Assembly (NCBI GenBank): GCA_016735415.1
Contig: JAERRP010000636.1
Location: 1 to 5,283 of the forward strand
Length of the DNA stretch: 5,283 nt
Direction: 5' to 3'
Source: Desulfobacterales bacterium
Lineage (GTDB): Bacteria; Desulfobacterota; Desulfobacteria; Desulfobacterales; UBA5852
Under the pieces are notes generated by a model. It saw only the letters and a program-made list of their open reading frames with translations. It had not been told where the DNA came from and did no database searches. Position 1 is the first letter of the stretch. Each line of letters starts with the position of its first letter. The position numbers and the translations under genes are program-made. Positions 1 to 5,283 of the stretch are shown here, piece by piece.

Positions 1-21
1 TTCTTCGGCTTTTAGTTCCAT
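1..21 (-). CDS. atpA: ATP synthase F1 subunit alpha, first 7 codons (partial)
   Basis: Only the start is in the window: an ATG at 21-19 followed by codons for MELKAEE. This resembles the beginning of F1 alpha subunits (MEI(K/R)AEE in Geobacter-like bacteria). Alpha carries the non-catalytic nucleotide sites of the F1 head, and delta caps its N-terminus. The ATG shares one base with the TGA stop of atpH (TGATG), and a GGGGTGA ribosome site lies 9 bases upstream inside the atpH tail, so the two genes are probably translationally coupled. The identification rests on these few residues plus position directly after atpH, which is the usual atp operon order. The rest of the gene lies outside the window. 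Confidence 0.85.
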
Positions 22-572
22 CAGACACTCTCACCCCTTTTTAAAGATTCGCGCATATTGACCAATTGCGTCTTGATGCTACCGTCCAGTACGAGGTCGC
101 CGATCTGGGTCACAATACCACCGATCAGATCGGGATTCTGCTGCACGTTCAGAATAATATCCTTACCTGTCCTTTTGGCCAGGGCTTCACGAATTTTATC
201 CACGGCCTCCGAGGGCAACTCGGTCGCCGAAACCAGACTGGCACGGGCAATCCCCTGCAGGTCGTCCGCCAGCTTTTGATAGAAGTCGTTCACATCAACC
301 AGAAAACCGAAACGCCCCTTATCGAACAGCAACAGCAAGAACTGCTGCATGACCTTGGAAGGATCGAGTTTCTGAATCACGGCCATCAGCAGGCCGCGCC
401 GGCCTTCCGGGTTGTAGAGCGGATTGTTGATCGTCCGCTGCAATTCGCCCTGCGCGGCGATCTCACGGGTCACACCATCCAGCTCTTCGCGATAAAGTTG
501 CGCATTTCCATCTTCCTGGCCGATAAGGAGAAGTGCTTTGGCATAGCGCCTTGCAATTGAAAGATTTTTCAC
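21..572 (-). CDS. atpH: ATP synthase F1 subunit delta (OSCP-type)
   Basis: This is the 183-residue delta subunit, which joins the b/b' peripheral stalk to the top of the F1 alpha/beta hexamer on the cytoplasmic side. The N-terminal helical domain begins with the typical SIARRYAKALL pattern (residues 5-15). The C-terminal part carries the OSCP/delta signature around residues 146-170 (NPDLIGGIVTQIGDLVLDGS). The length is normal for the family and no signal or membrane segment is present. The start is GTG at 572-570. It overlaps the atpF stop by four bases (GTGA), and an AAGG/GGTGG-type ribosome site lies about 10 bases upstream, so initiation probably depends on coupling to atpF. No other start fits as well, because the conserved IARRYAKAL segment begins within a few residues of it. 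The stop overlaps the atpA start by one base. Confidence 0.96.
   Translation of the reverse strand: MKNLSIARRYAKALLLIGQEDGNAQLYREELDGVTREIAAQGELQRTINNPLYNPEGRRGLLMAVIQKLDPSKVMQQFLLLLFDKGRFGFLVDVNDFYQKLADDLQGIARASLVSATELPSEAVDKIREALAKRTGKDIILNVQQNPDLIGGIVTQIGDLVLDGSIKTQLVNMRESLKRGESV
31..37 (-). promoter_or_regulatory. Ribosome binding site of atpA
   Basis: The minus strand reads GGGGTGA here, nine bases before the atpA ATG, inside the last codons of atpH. It supports the ATG at 21-19 as a true start despite the one-base overlap with the atpH stop. Confidence 0.6.
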
Positions 573-1237
573 GATGCCACCACCTTCGCTAAGTATTCGT
601 CGACAAGTTTCTCCTGATCCTCGGCTGAGATCTTGCTTTTAATGATTTCTTCCGCTTTGGCCAGGGCTTTGCCCAGCACTTCGGTCTGAAGCTCATTGCG
701 GGCTCGCTCGAATTCGCCTTCGATGCTTTTCTGGGCCTGAATCTTGAGTTTTTCAGCGGATTCTTCGGCTTCCTTGAGGATGCGGACCTTGGCATCTTCA
801 CCCTGCCGGACATATTCGGCCATGATTTTTCCGGCCTCTTTCTCAAGCTGCGCAAATTTCTGATTGTATTCCGCCAACTGCTTTTCCGCTTCGGCTTTCT
901 GTGATTCCAGGTCGTTCAACTGCTCCTCAATTCCCTCGATACGGACATTGAGCGCCTGGGAAAGCGGTTTGCGCAAAAGAAAGAAAAGCCCACCGGCCAG
1001 AATGATAAAGTGCAGAACGCGATACGTATCCGTCTTGATCCAGCCCGGACCATGCGACTCGGCTTCGCCATGACCGGCCTCTTCACCGTGGGATTCCGCC
1101 GCAGCGCTCTCGTTCCCGCCGCTGGAGGCGCTAACGACGGTGCCGACCGAAAAAACCAGAAGCATCGCCAGGATACCCGTCAGCAGGACAAAGCCCCACC
1201 GACGACGATGCGGACCGCTCAAACCAGAATTTTTCAT
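569..1237 (-). CDS. atpF: ATP synthase F0 subunit b with long N-terminal leader and His-rich linker
   Basis: This is a 222-residue b-type stator subunit, one of two in this operon. The layout is a basic N-terminus (HRRRW, 10-14) and a hydrophobic segment at about 15-35 ending VVSAS, which looks like a signal peptide or extra membrane helix. A Gly/Glu/His-rich linker (38-66) follows, then a second hydrophobic helix at about 72-88 ending in LLRKPL. The rest is a long charged coiled coil (about 95-200) rich in Glu, Lys, Ala and Gln, and a C-terminal end that should dock to delta. The family's role is to hold the alpha/beta hexamer still against rotor torque. The plain b architecture has one N-terminal membrane helix, so the first about 66 residues are an extension; similar leaders are known in Geobacter-type AtpF. 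The ATG start shares one base with the atpF' stop (TAATG) and has a strong GGGGAGGG ribosome site. Confidence 0.93.
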   Translation of the reverse strand: MKNSGLSGPHRRRWGFVLLTGILAMLLVFSVGTVVSASSGGNESAAAESHGEEAGHGEAESHGPGWIKTDTYRVLHFIILAGGLFFLLRKPLSQALNVRIEGIEEQLNDLESQKAEAEKQLAEYNQKFAQLEKEAGKIMAEYVRQGEDAKVRILKEAEESAEKLKIQAQKSIEGEFERARNELQTEVLGKALAKAEEIIKSKISAEDQEKLVDEYLAKVVAS

Positions 1238-1764
1238 TAAACAGCCCTCCCCAAGATTTTTTTACCAATTTGGTTGGCAAACGTATCCACTTCTTTCAGC
1301 AGAGCAGCCTTGACGGCCTCCGCTTCCTGTGCGACTTTGGCCTTTACGGCTTTGAGTTCGGCCTGGGCTTCGGCATTGATCTTGTCCAGGATCTGTTTTT
1401 CTTCATCGGCGGCCGTCTGGATCAGGACATCCTTCTCCAGCATACCCTTTTTCCGGGCTTCACGGATGCTGGTGGCGTAGGTACTTTCTTTTTCGACCAG
1501 ATCGCTGGTGGAGCTCTGAATGTTCTGCTCGAGCCCGTCGACCTTTTCCCGGCGTTGAGCAATGATGTTACGAATGGGGCGGTAAAGGACGATGTTGAGA
1601 AGGAAAACCAACAGAACGAAGTTGGCGGCCTGAAGGAGAGTTGTCCAGTCAGGAATGACGGTGATGCTGGCGGCCAGGGCCTGGCCGCTGAAGGTGACTA
1701 ATAATAAGGAAAGGGTAAGCACGGGCACAAAAAGAGGTTTCCGGTTGGAACCAGAAAAGTTCAT
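1237..1764 (-). CDS. atpF': ATP synthase F0 subunit b' (second b-type subunit)
   Basis: This is a 175-residue b-type subunit, paired with the different b encoded next, so the stalk is probably a b/b' heterodimer as in cyanobacteria, alphaproteobacteria and Geobacter-like bacteria. Residues 8-31 look like a signal peptide (NRKP, then a hydrophobic run, then GQALA/AS with an ALA cleavage motif after residue 31). A membrane helix follows at about 41-60, ending in the conserved YRPI (61-64) seen after the helix in b/b' proteins. A charged Ala/Glu/Lys coiled coil fills about 66-165. The start is ATG at 1764-1762, with GGAGGGG six bases upstream. The longer frame opens with a GTG at 1779 that lies immediately beside this ribosome site, so it is unlikely to be used. 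This is the first recognised gene of the atp operon, and its stop overlaps the atpF start by one base. Confidence 0.92.
   Translation of the reverse strand: MNFSGSNRKPLFVPVLTLSLLLVTFSGQALAASITVIPDWTTLLQAANFVLLVFLLNIVLYRPIRNIIAQRREKVDGLEQNIQSSTSDLVEKESTYATSIREARKKGMLEKDVLIQTAADEEKQILDKINAEAQAELKAVKAKVAQEAEAVKAALLKEVDTFANQIGKKILGRAV
1245..1252 (-). promoter_or_regulatory. Ribosome binding site of atpF
   Basis: The minus strand reads GGGGAGGG, seven bases before the atpF ATG and inside the last codons of atpF'. It fixes the ATG at 1237 and so the full N-terminal leader of AtpF. A shorter start just before the membrane helix would have no comparable site. Confidence 0.7.
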
Positions 1765-1770
1765 ATCAAT

Positions 1771-1777
1771 CCCCTCC
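1771..1777 (-). promoter_or_regulatory. Ribosome binding site that sets the atpF' start
   Basis: The minus strand reads GGAGGGG followed by ATTGAT and ATG. The near-perfect anti-Shine-Dalgarno match at six-base spacing selects the ATG at 1764 over the in-frame GTG at 1779. Confidence 0.8.
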
Positions 1778-1791
1778 ACAACTTAAATATT

Positions 1792-1797
1792 ATTATA
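1792..1797 (-). promoter_or_regulatory. Possible second -10 box (TATAAT) in the atp leader
   Basis: The minus strand has a perfect TATAAT in the AT-rich leader, but the hexamer 17 bases upstream is GATACC, a poor -35. If used, the transcript would start near 1785, just ahead of the atpF' ribosome site. AT-rich sequence can give this match by chance, so it is a weak candidate only. Confidence 0.2.
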
Positions 1798-1855
1798 TAT
1801 CGATTACTTATAGCGGTATCGCTTCCCTCCGGACACATTTTTTTTACTCCGGCGT

Positions 1856-1885
1856 GCTATAGCATCAGATATCGCGCGTTGTCAA
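1856..1885 (-). promoter_or_regulatory. Sigma-70-type promoter of the atp operon (extended -10)
   Basis: On the minus strand a perfect -35 hexamer TTGACA (1885-1880) is followed 18 bases later by TATAGC (1861-1856). The -10 is preceded by TGC, giving an extended -10 (TGCTATAGC). The predicted transcript start is near 1850-1848, leaving a leader of about 85 bases before atpF'. The -10 sits in a perfect 10-bp palindrome (TGCTATAGCA, 1855-1864), and the -35 lies in the right arm of the larger dyad at 1874-1906. Its position in the only sizeable gap, just upstream of the atp genes, supports the assignment. Transcription start mapping would settle it. Confidence 0.65.
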
Positions 1886-1906
1886 AAGATTTTTTTGTCA
1901 ACGCGC
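1874..1906. repeat. 14-bp inverted repeat (one mismatch, 5-base centre) at the bactofilin end and atp -35
   Basis: On the minus strand GCGCGTTGACAAAA (1906-1893) and TTTTGACAACGCGC (1887-1874) are inverted copies with one mismatch, separated by AAATC. The left arm covers the last codons and stop of the bactofilin gene. The right arm contains the -35 of the atp promoter. The heptamer TTGACAA also occurs as a direct repeat 16 bases apart (1901-1895 and 1885-1879). No T-run follows in either direction, so a regulator binding site or an mRNA 3'-end hairpin is more likely than a standard intrinsic terminator. The repeat is directly visible; the function is inference. Confidence 0.6.
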
Positions 1907-2326
1907 AGCGGGTTTCGTTGGCGGAGGACTGGGCTTGGCCTCCGGATCAGGGGCCTCGACTTTAGCGCGCTCGGGCTTCTGCATAATGCATTTTCCATTG
2001 AGGGCCGCCCCGGATTCGATCGTAATTACGGGCGCACAAATATCGCCTGTAATTCGAGCCGGCGGGTAGAGTTCGATTTTTTCGAGGGCCGCCACCGATC
2101 CCGTAATCTCTCCCATAATCACCGCTTTCCTGACGTTAATATCCGCCTTGACCTGAGCCTTTTCACCGACAATCAGAATCCCGTTGTCTCCCGTCATCCG
2201 GCCCTCGAGCTTGCCGTCCAGGCGCAAGGTGCCTGAAAAATCGAGATGCCCCTCTATACGGGCATCCTCACCGAGTAAGGTTGAAATGGTGCCGCTCTGT
2301 TTTTCTTTTTCCGTTCGCATTTTCAT
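1898..2326 (-). CDS. Bactofilin (polymer-forming cytoskeletal protein)
   Basis: This is a 142-residue bactofilin (DUF583/CcmA family), a protein that self-assembles without nucleotide into filaments and often scaffolds cell-wall enzymes at the inner membrane. After a charged N-terminus, the core at about 14-115 shows the regular beta-helix rhythm: LLGEDARIEGHL, GTLRLDGKLEG, ILIVGEKAQVKADI, VIMGEITGSV, ARITGDI and IESGAALNGKCIM. The C-terminal tail (116-142) is Pro/Ala/Lys-rich (PSPPPTKPAAR) and probably disordered, typical of the family. The start is ATG at 2326-2324, with GGGGTGA five bases upstream; the longer frame beginning at a TTG (2359) lacks a good site. It lies 46 bases after rodA and probably shares its transcript, suggesting a role in shape or wall synthesis. 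The TGA stop overlaps the dyad next to the atp promoter. Confidence 0.93.
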   Translation of the reverse strand: MKMRTEKEKQSGTISTLLGEDARIEGHLDFSGTLRLDGKLEGRMTGDNGILIVGEKAQVKADINVRKAVIMGEITGSVAALEKIELYPPARITGDICAPVITIESGAALNGKCIMQKPERAKVEAPDPEAKPSPPPTKPAAR

Positions 2327-2331
2327 GACTT

Positions 2332-2338
2332 TCACCCC
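2332..2338 (-). promoter_or_regulatory. Ribosome binding site that sets the bactofilin start
   Basis: The minus strand reads GGGGTGA, then AAGTC, then ATG. This favours the ATG at 2326 over the in-frame TTG at 2359. Another ATG two codons later (2320) has a less usual 11-base spacing. Confidence 0.65.
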
Positions 2339-2372
2339 AATGCTGATGGCCCGCCCCAATCACGGGCATATA

Positions 2373-3479
2373 TTAGTCGAACATAAAACGCCGCATGCTG
2401 ATATTCATGAGGATACCGACACAAATGAGCGTGGTCAGAAGCGAGGACCCCCCATAACTGATAAACGGCAGGGGCACCCCGACCACCGGCATGAGCCCCA
2501 TGACCATACCGATATTGATAATCACCTGCCAGGCAATCATGGCGGTAATGCCCACCGCCAAAATCGTACCGAACGGCTCCCGGCAGCCAAAGGCAATATT
2601 AAATGACCAGAAAAGAAAAACCAGGAAGGTCAATATCAGGATGGAAGCGCCCAGGAAGCCCCACTCTTCCGCCAATACCGAAAAAATAAAATCGGTATGC
2701 TGTTCCGGCAGGAAAGAGAGCGCATTCTGGGTGCCCTGCAAAAAACCCTTGCCGGTTAAAAAACCCGAACCGATGGCGATCTTGGACTGAATGATGTGAT
2801 AGCCGGTGCCCAGGGGATCGCGCTCCGGATTGAACAGGGTCAGAATCCTTTGTCTCTGATAATCTTTGAGCACAAAGAGCCAAACCGGAGGGATCATCAC
2901 AATACCGCTGCCGACCATAAACAGCAATGACCGCCGTTCGATTTTTACAAACAGGGTCATGGAGGCGGCAATCAATACCAGCAGGCCGGCCGTTCCCAGA
3001 TCGGGCTGCCGCAGAATCAGGACAAAAGGAATCAGGGTTAAAACAGCTGGAACTATCAGGCCGCGCAGGGAGAAACCACGAGAAGAAACATACTTGGCAA
3101 AATAGCGTGCCAGCACGATAATGACGGCGATCTTGACCAGTTCCGAGGGCTGCAGAGACAGGGGACCGATGTTCAGCCAGCGACGGGCCCCCCCCACAAA
3201 TCTTCCGAAAAGCAACACCCATACCAGCATCAGTACACAGACGGCATAGATCGCCAACCCCCAGCGCTCGAGCCATTTGTAGTTGAACAGAAGGCACATC
3301 AGCATGGCGACCAGCCCGATGCCGTACCAGATGAGCTGTTTCATGAAAAGGGCCTTCTGAGGGGTCGGTATGCCGGCCATAACCGCGCTGTAAAGGGTTA
3401 TGAGCCCGAACAGGCCCAGAAGAAACGTCAGGATCAGGAAGCCCCAGTCAAAATGGGTGAAATAGCGGCGGTCAACCAT
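2373..3479 (-). CDS. rodA: RodA, SEDS-family peptidoglycan glycosyltransferase
   Basis: This is a 368-residue polytopic inner-membrane protein with about ten hydrophobic helices. SEDS proteins polymerise lipid II into glycan strands, and RodA does so in the elongasome with its partner PBP2. Visible family motifs are GARRWL (97-102) followed by LQPSE (109-113), RQPDLGTA (157-164), the periplasmic-loop segment GTGYHIIQSKIAIGSG (224-239), LPEQHTDFIFSVLAEEWG (257-274) and the C-terminal PLPFISYGGSS (336-346). The Asp in HTDF (residue 263) corresponds to the catalytic Asp known in other RodA proteins and is intact. The length is normal. The ATG overlaps the mrdA stop by eight bases and its ribosome site lies within mrdA. 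FtsW is an alternative member of the family, but the PBP2 partner and compact length favour RodA. Confidence 0.97.
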   Translation of the reverse strand: MVDRRYFTHFDWGFLILTFLLGLFGLITLYSAVMAGIPTPQKALFMKQLIWYGIGLVAMLMCLLFNYKWLERWGLAIYAVCVLMLVWVLLFGRFVGGARRWLNIGPLSLQPSELVKIAVIIVLARYFAKYVSSRGFSLRGLIVPAVLTLIPFVLILRQPDLGTAGLLVLIAASMTLFVKIERRSLLFMVGSGIVMIPPVWLFVLKDYQRQRILTLFNPERDPLGTGYHIIQSKIAIGSGFLTGKGFLQGTQNALSFLPEQHTDFIFSVLAEEWGFLGASILILTFLVFLFWSFNIAFGCREPFGTILAVGITAMIAWQVIINIGMVMGLMPVVGVPLPFISYGGSSLLTTLICVGILMNISMRRFMFD

Positions 3480-5283
3480 TGCGCCCTCCCTCCGGCTCGG
3501 GTGCGGTTACCGTCGGGCCCTGATGAGGGCTGCGGGCCGTAATTTGCTTGCCGGCGGCCGGTCCCAGGTAGGTTTGAACCAGTTCCCTGGCAATCGGTGC
3601 CGCCGTGCTGGAGCCGTGTTCACCGTGTTCCACGATCACCGCAATGGCGATACGGGGATTTTCGGAAGGGGCATAGGCGATAAACCAGGCATGATCCTTG
3701 AATCGGCGGGCAGTTTTTCCATCCGGTTCTTTCTCGATTGTGTCCAGGCTCACCACCTGGGCGGTGCCGGTCTTGCCGCTGATGTCGATATGTTTGAGGC
3801 GCGCGATTCGAGCGGTTCCCCGATCGCCCTGAACCACTTCCCACATGCCCTTCTGCACCAGGGCCAGAGTGGTATCCGAAACCGGCAGCCGCCCTACCAT
3901 CCGCGGTAGACGTTCCTGGATCTGCCGGCCATCGGGAATGACGATCCTTTTGACCAGCAGGGGACGAAAACGTTTCCCGCCGTTGGCGACGGCCGCTGTA
4001 AACATGGCCATTTGCAGAGGGGTGACGAGATTGAAGCCCTGCCCGATGGCCACGGAAAGCGTTTCACCTTTCTGCCAGGCGATTCCGGTACGCTTTCGCT
4101 TCCAGGCGGCGGTCGGAACCAGCCCACGGTTTTCGTGATCCAGGGCAATCCCGGTGCGTTTCCCCAAGCCTGCGGAGCTGGCGTAAAAAGCCAGGCGGTC
4201 GACCCCCAGACGATGCCCGACCTGATAGAAATAAACATCACAGGACTGGGCGATGCCTTTGTTCAAATTGACCTTGCCGTGTCCCCCGCGGCGCCAGCAG
4301 CGATAGGTCCGGTTGCCGAAACGGTAATATCCCGGACAGAACAGGGTCTCATCGGGGGTAATAACCCCTTCCTGCAAACCGGCCAGGGCGGTTATGATCT
4401 TATAGGTCGAAGCCGGAGGATATTCGCCCTGAATCGCCTTGTTGTTCAGAGGACGATCCGGATTTTCAATCAGGGCGCGCCATTTCTCGGTACTCAGGCC
4501 GGTAATGAAATCGTTCTGGTCGAAGGTCGGGCTGCTTGCCAGGACCAGCACTTCACCGTTGGTCGGGTCGACGGCCACCACCGCGCCGGCTTCGCCCACC
4601 AGCAATTCCTCGGCCCGTTTCTGGAGGGCGCGGTCGATGGTGAGGTGTACATTGCGGCCACTGCGGGCGTGAACCGTCTGCAGCACGCGAACCACCTGGC
4701 CGTTGGCATTGACCTCAACCTGGCGCCCGCCCCTTTCGCCGCGCAAATATTTTTCCAACGATTTTTCCACGCCGAATTTTCCGGTCTGGTCTCCCATGCG
4801 CAACCCGGTATTGTCTTTGCGCTGCAGTTCTTTGAGATTGACCTCACCGATGTAACCCAGCAGATGGGCGGCGAAATTGGGATAGATATAATTGCGCAGG
4901 CGGCGTATCTGAACATCGATACCCGGCAGGTCGTAGCGGTGGCTCTCTACCGTGGCCAGCGCATCGCGGCCGATATCCCTTTCGATCAGGACCGGTTTGA
5001 AATAGCTCCCGCCGCGAACCCTTTTGACCTTGTGGGTCAGATCCTCGATGGCCATTCCGGTATGCGGTGCCAGCCGCTGGAGCGTCTCCGCCAGCGGTCG
5101 GGCATCTTTCAGGCTGATATACAGATCGAACGAAGGGCGGTTGTCGACCAGCAACGTGCCGTTACGGTCGTAAATAAAACCGCGGGGCGCATCGATGCTC
5201 TGCAGACGGATGCTGTTGTTGAGCGACAGTCGGAGGAACTCCTGGCCTTTGTTAATCTGCCGCAAGAAAAGACGCAGCACACG
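3472..5283 (-). CDS. mrdA: Penicillin-binding protein 2 (elongasome transpeptidase), 5' end outside the window
   Basis: This class B PBP crosslinks peptidoglycan during cell elongation with RodA, acting in the periplasm from an N-terminal membrane anchor. The visible 603 residues start after that anchor; the frame stays open to the window edge, so the GTG at 5280 is internal. Numbering from that GTG, the N-terminal pedestal domain includes APRGFIYDRNG (31-41) and LLGYIGEV (140-147). The transpeptidase domain has SxxK as STYK (291-294, catalytic Ser 291), the second motif as SCD (346-348) and KTGT (503-506). The C-terminal tail (about 575-602) is Gly/Pro-rich and low in complexity. Cysteines 315, 328 and 347 and His 334 form a possible metal site. 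The stop overlaps rodA by eight bases. The order mrdA-rodA, usually following mreBCD, is common in bacteria; mreBCD would be expected upstream but is not visible. Confidence 0.97.
   Translation of the reverse strand, partial: RVLRLFLRQINKGQEFLRLSLNNSIRLQSIDAPRGFIYDRNGTLLVDNRPSFDLYISLKDARPLAETLQRLAPHTGMAIEDLTHKVKRVRGGSYFKPVLIERDIGRDALATVESHRYDLPGIDVQIRRLRNYIYPNFAAHLLGYIGEVNLKELQRKDNTGLRMGDQTGKFGVEKSLEKYLRGERGGRQVEVNANGQVVRVLQTVHARSGRNVHLTIDRALQKRAEELLVGEAGAVVAVDPTNGEVLVLASSPTFDQNDFITGLSTEKWRALIENPDRPLNNKAIQGEYPPASTYKIITALAGLQEGVITPDETLFCPGYYRFGNRTYRCWRRGGHGKVNLNKGIAQSCDVYFYQVGHRLGVDRLAFYASSAGLGKRTGIALDHENRGLVPTAAWKRKRTGIAWQKGETLSVAIGQGFNLVTPLQMAMFTAAVANGGKRFRPLLVKRIVIPDGRQIQERLPRMVGRLPVSDTTLALVQKGMWEVVQGDRGTARIARLKHIDISGKTGTAQVVSLDTIEKEPDGKTARRFKDHAWFIAYAPSENPRIAIAVIVEHGEHGSSTAAPIARELVQTYLGPAAGKQITARSPHQGPTVTAPEPEGGRNG
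3484..3493 (-). promoter_or_regulatory. Ribosome binding site of rodA within the mrdA tail
   Basis: The minus strand reads GGAGGGAGGG, four to eight bases before the rodA ATG depending on register. It encodes part of the Glu-Gly-Gly end of PBP2. With the eight-base gene overlap, this ties rodA translation to mrdA. Confidence 0.65.

Noticed and set aside
66..560. 164-codon plus-strand frame opposite atpH
   Set aside because: It is antisense to a well-supported delta subunit gene, with no recognisable product; such frames are common opposite GC-rich coding sequence.
1270..1701. 143-codon plus-strand frame opposite atpF'
   Set aside because: The Phe/Leu/Gly-rich product is what the complement of Lys/Glu/Ala-rich coiled-coil codons gives; no ribosome site or homology is recognisable.
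1765..1779. Longer atpF' reading frame starting at GTG 1779
   Set aside because: The extra five codons contain the GGAGGGG ribosome site for the ATG at 1764, and no ribosome site is placed suitably for the GTG.
1829..1852. Leader hairpin CCGGA ... TCCGG
   Set aside because: Only five base pairs with a 14-base loop, and the left arm straddles the predicted transcript start, so a stable RNA element is not supported.
1834..1863. Plus-strand promoter using the palindromic -10 TGCTATAGCA
   Set aside because: The palindrome also reads as an extended -10 on the plus strand, but the hexamer upstream (around cacatt) does not resemble a -35, and no plus-strand gene follows.
1874..1906. Standard intrinsic terminator for the bactofilin transcript
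   Set aside because: The hairpin potential is good, but no run of T follows the stem in either direction; the A/T runs lie inside the arms. It is kept as a repeat of unknown role.
2327..2359. Longer bactofilin frame starting at TTG 2359
   Set aside because: TTG is a rare start, no strong ribosome site precedes it, and the added residues contain the GGGGTGA site that serves the ATG at 2326.
2599..3297. 232-codon open frame on the minus strand within rodA
   Set aside because: It lies entirely within rodA in another frame. RodA has all family motifs, and the alternative product shows no recognisable domain.

Overview
All genes in this window lie on the minus strand, so transcription runs from position 5283 towards position 1. 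The genes join two housekeeping modules. First come peptidoglycan elongation and cell-shape genes: mrdA (PBP2, 5' end outside the window), rodA and a bactofilin. After a 133-bp promoter-bearing gap comes the start of an F-type ATP synthase operon: two different b-type stator subunits, delta (atpH) and the first seven codons of alpha (atpA). No RNA gene, mobile element, CRISPR array or pseudogene was found. The sequence is moderately GC-rich apart from an AT-rich stretch at about 1781-1812.

The paired b/b' genes, the b subunit with an N-terminal secretory-type leader and His-rich linker, the MELKAEE start of AtpA and the nearby bactofilin all recall the Geobacter/Desulfuromonas/Pelobacter group (Desulfuromonadales, Desulfobacterota). 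This placement is inference from protein character, because no marker gene is present.

Layout in transcription order: mrdA (3472-5283, partial) overlaps rodA (2373-3479) by 8 bases. The bactofilin (1898-2326) follows after 46 bases and ends against a 14-bp dyad. An extended -10 promoter inside the gap (1856-1885) should drive atpF' (1237-1764), atpF (569-1237), atpH (21-572) and atpA (1-21). These last four overlap by 1, 4 and 1 bases, as expected for translational coupling.

PBP2 (transpeptidase) and RodA (SEDS glycosyltransferase) form the core wall synthase of the elongasome. The bactofilin polymer plausibly helps position or shape that machinery. The ATP synthase genes supply the peripheral stalk (b, b', delta) and the start of the catalytic head.

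Most of the window is ordinary conserved gene content. The points worth a second look are the dyad overlapping the atp promoter, a 25-codon leader ORF whose stop overlaps the atpF' start, signal-peptide-like N-termini on both b subunits, a six-residue His repeat in AtpF, and a Cys/Cys/His/Cys set in PBP2 that looks like a metal site. Two start codons differ from the longest-frame choice: atpF' and the bactofilin.
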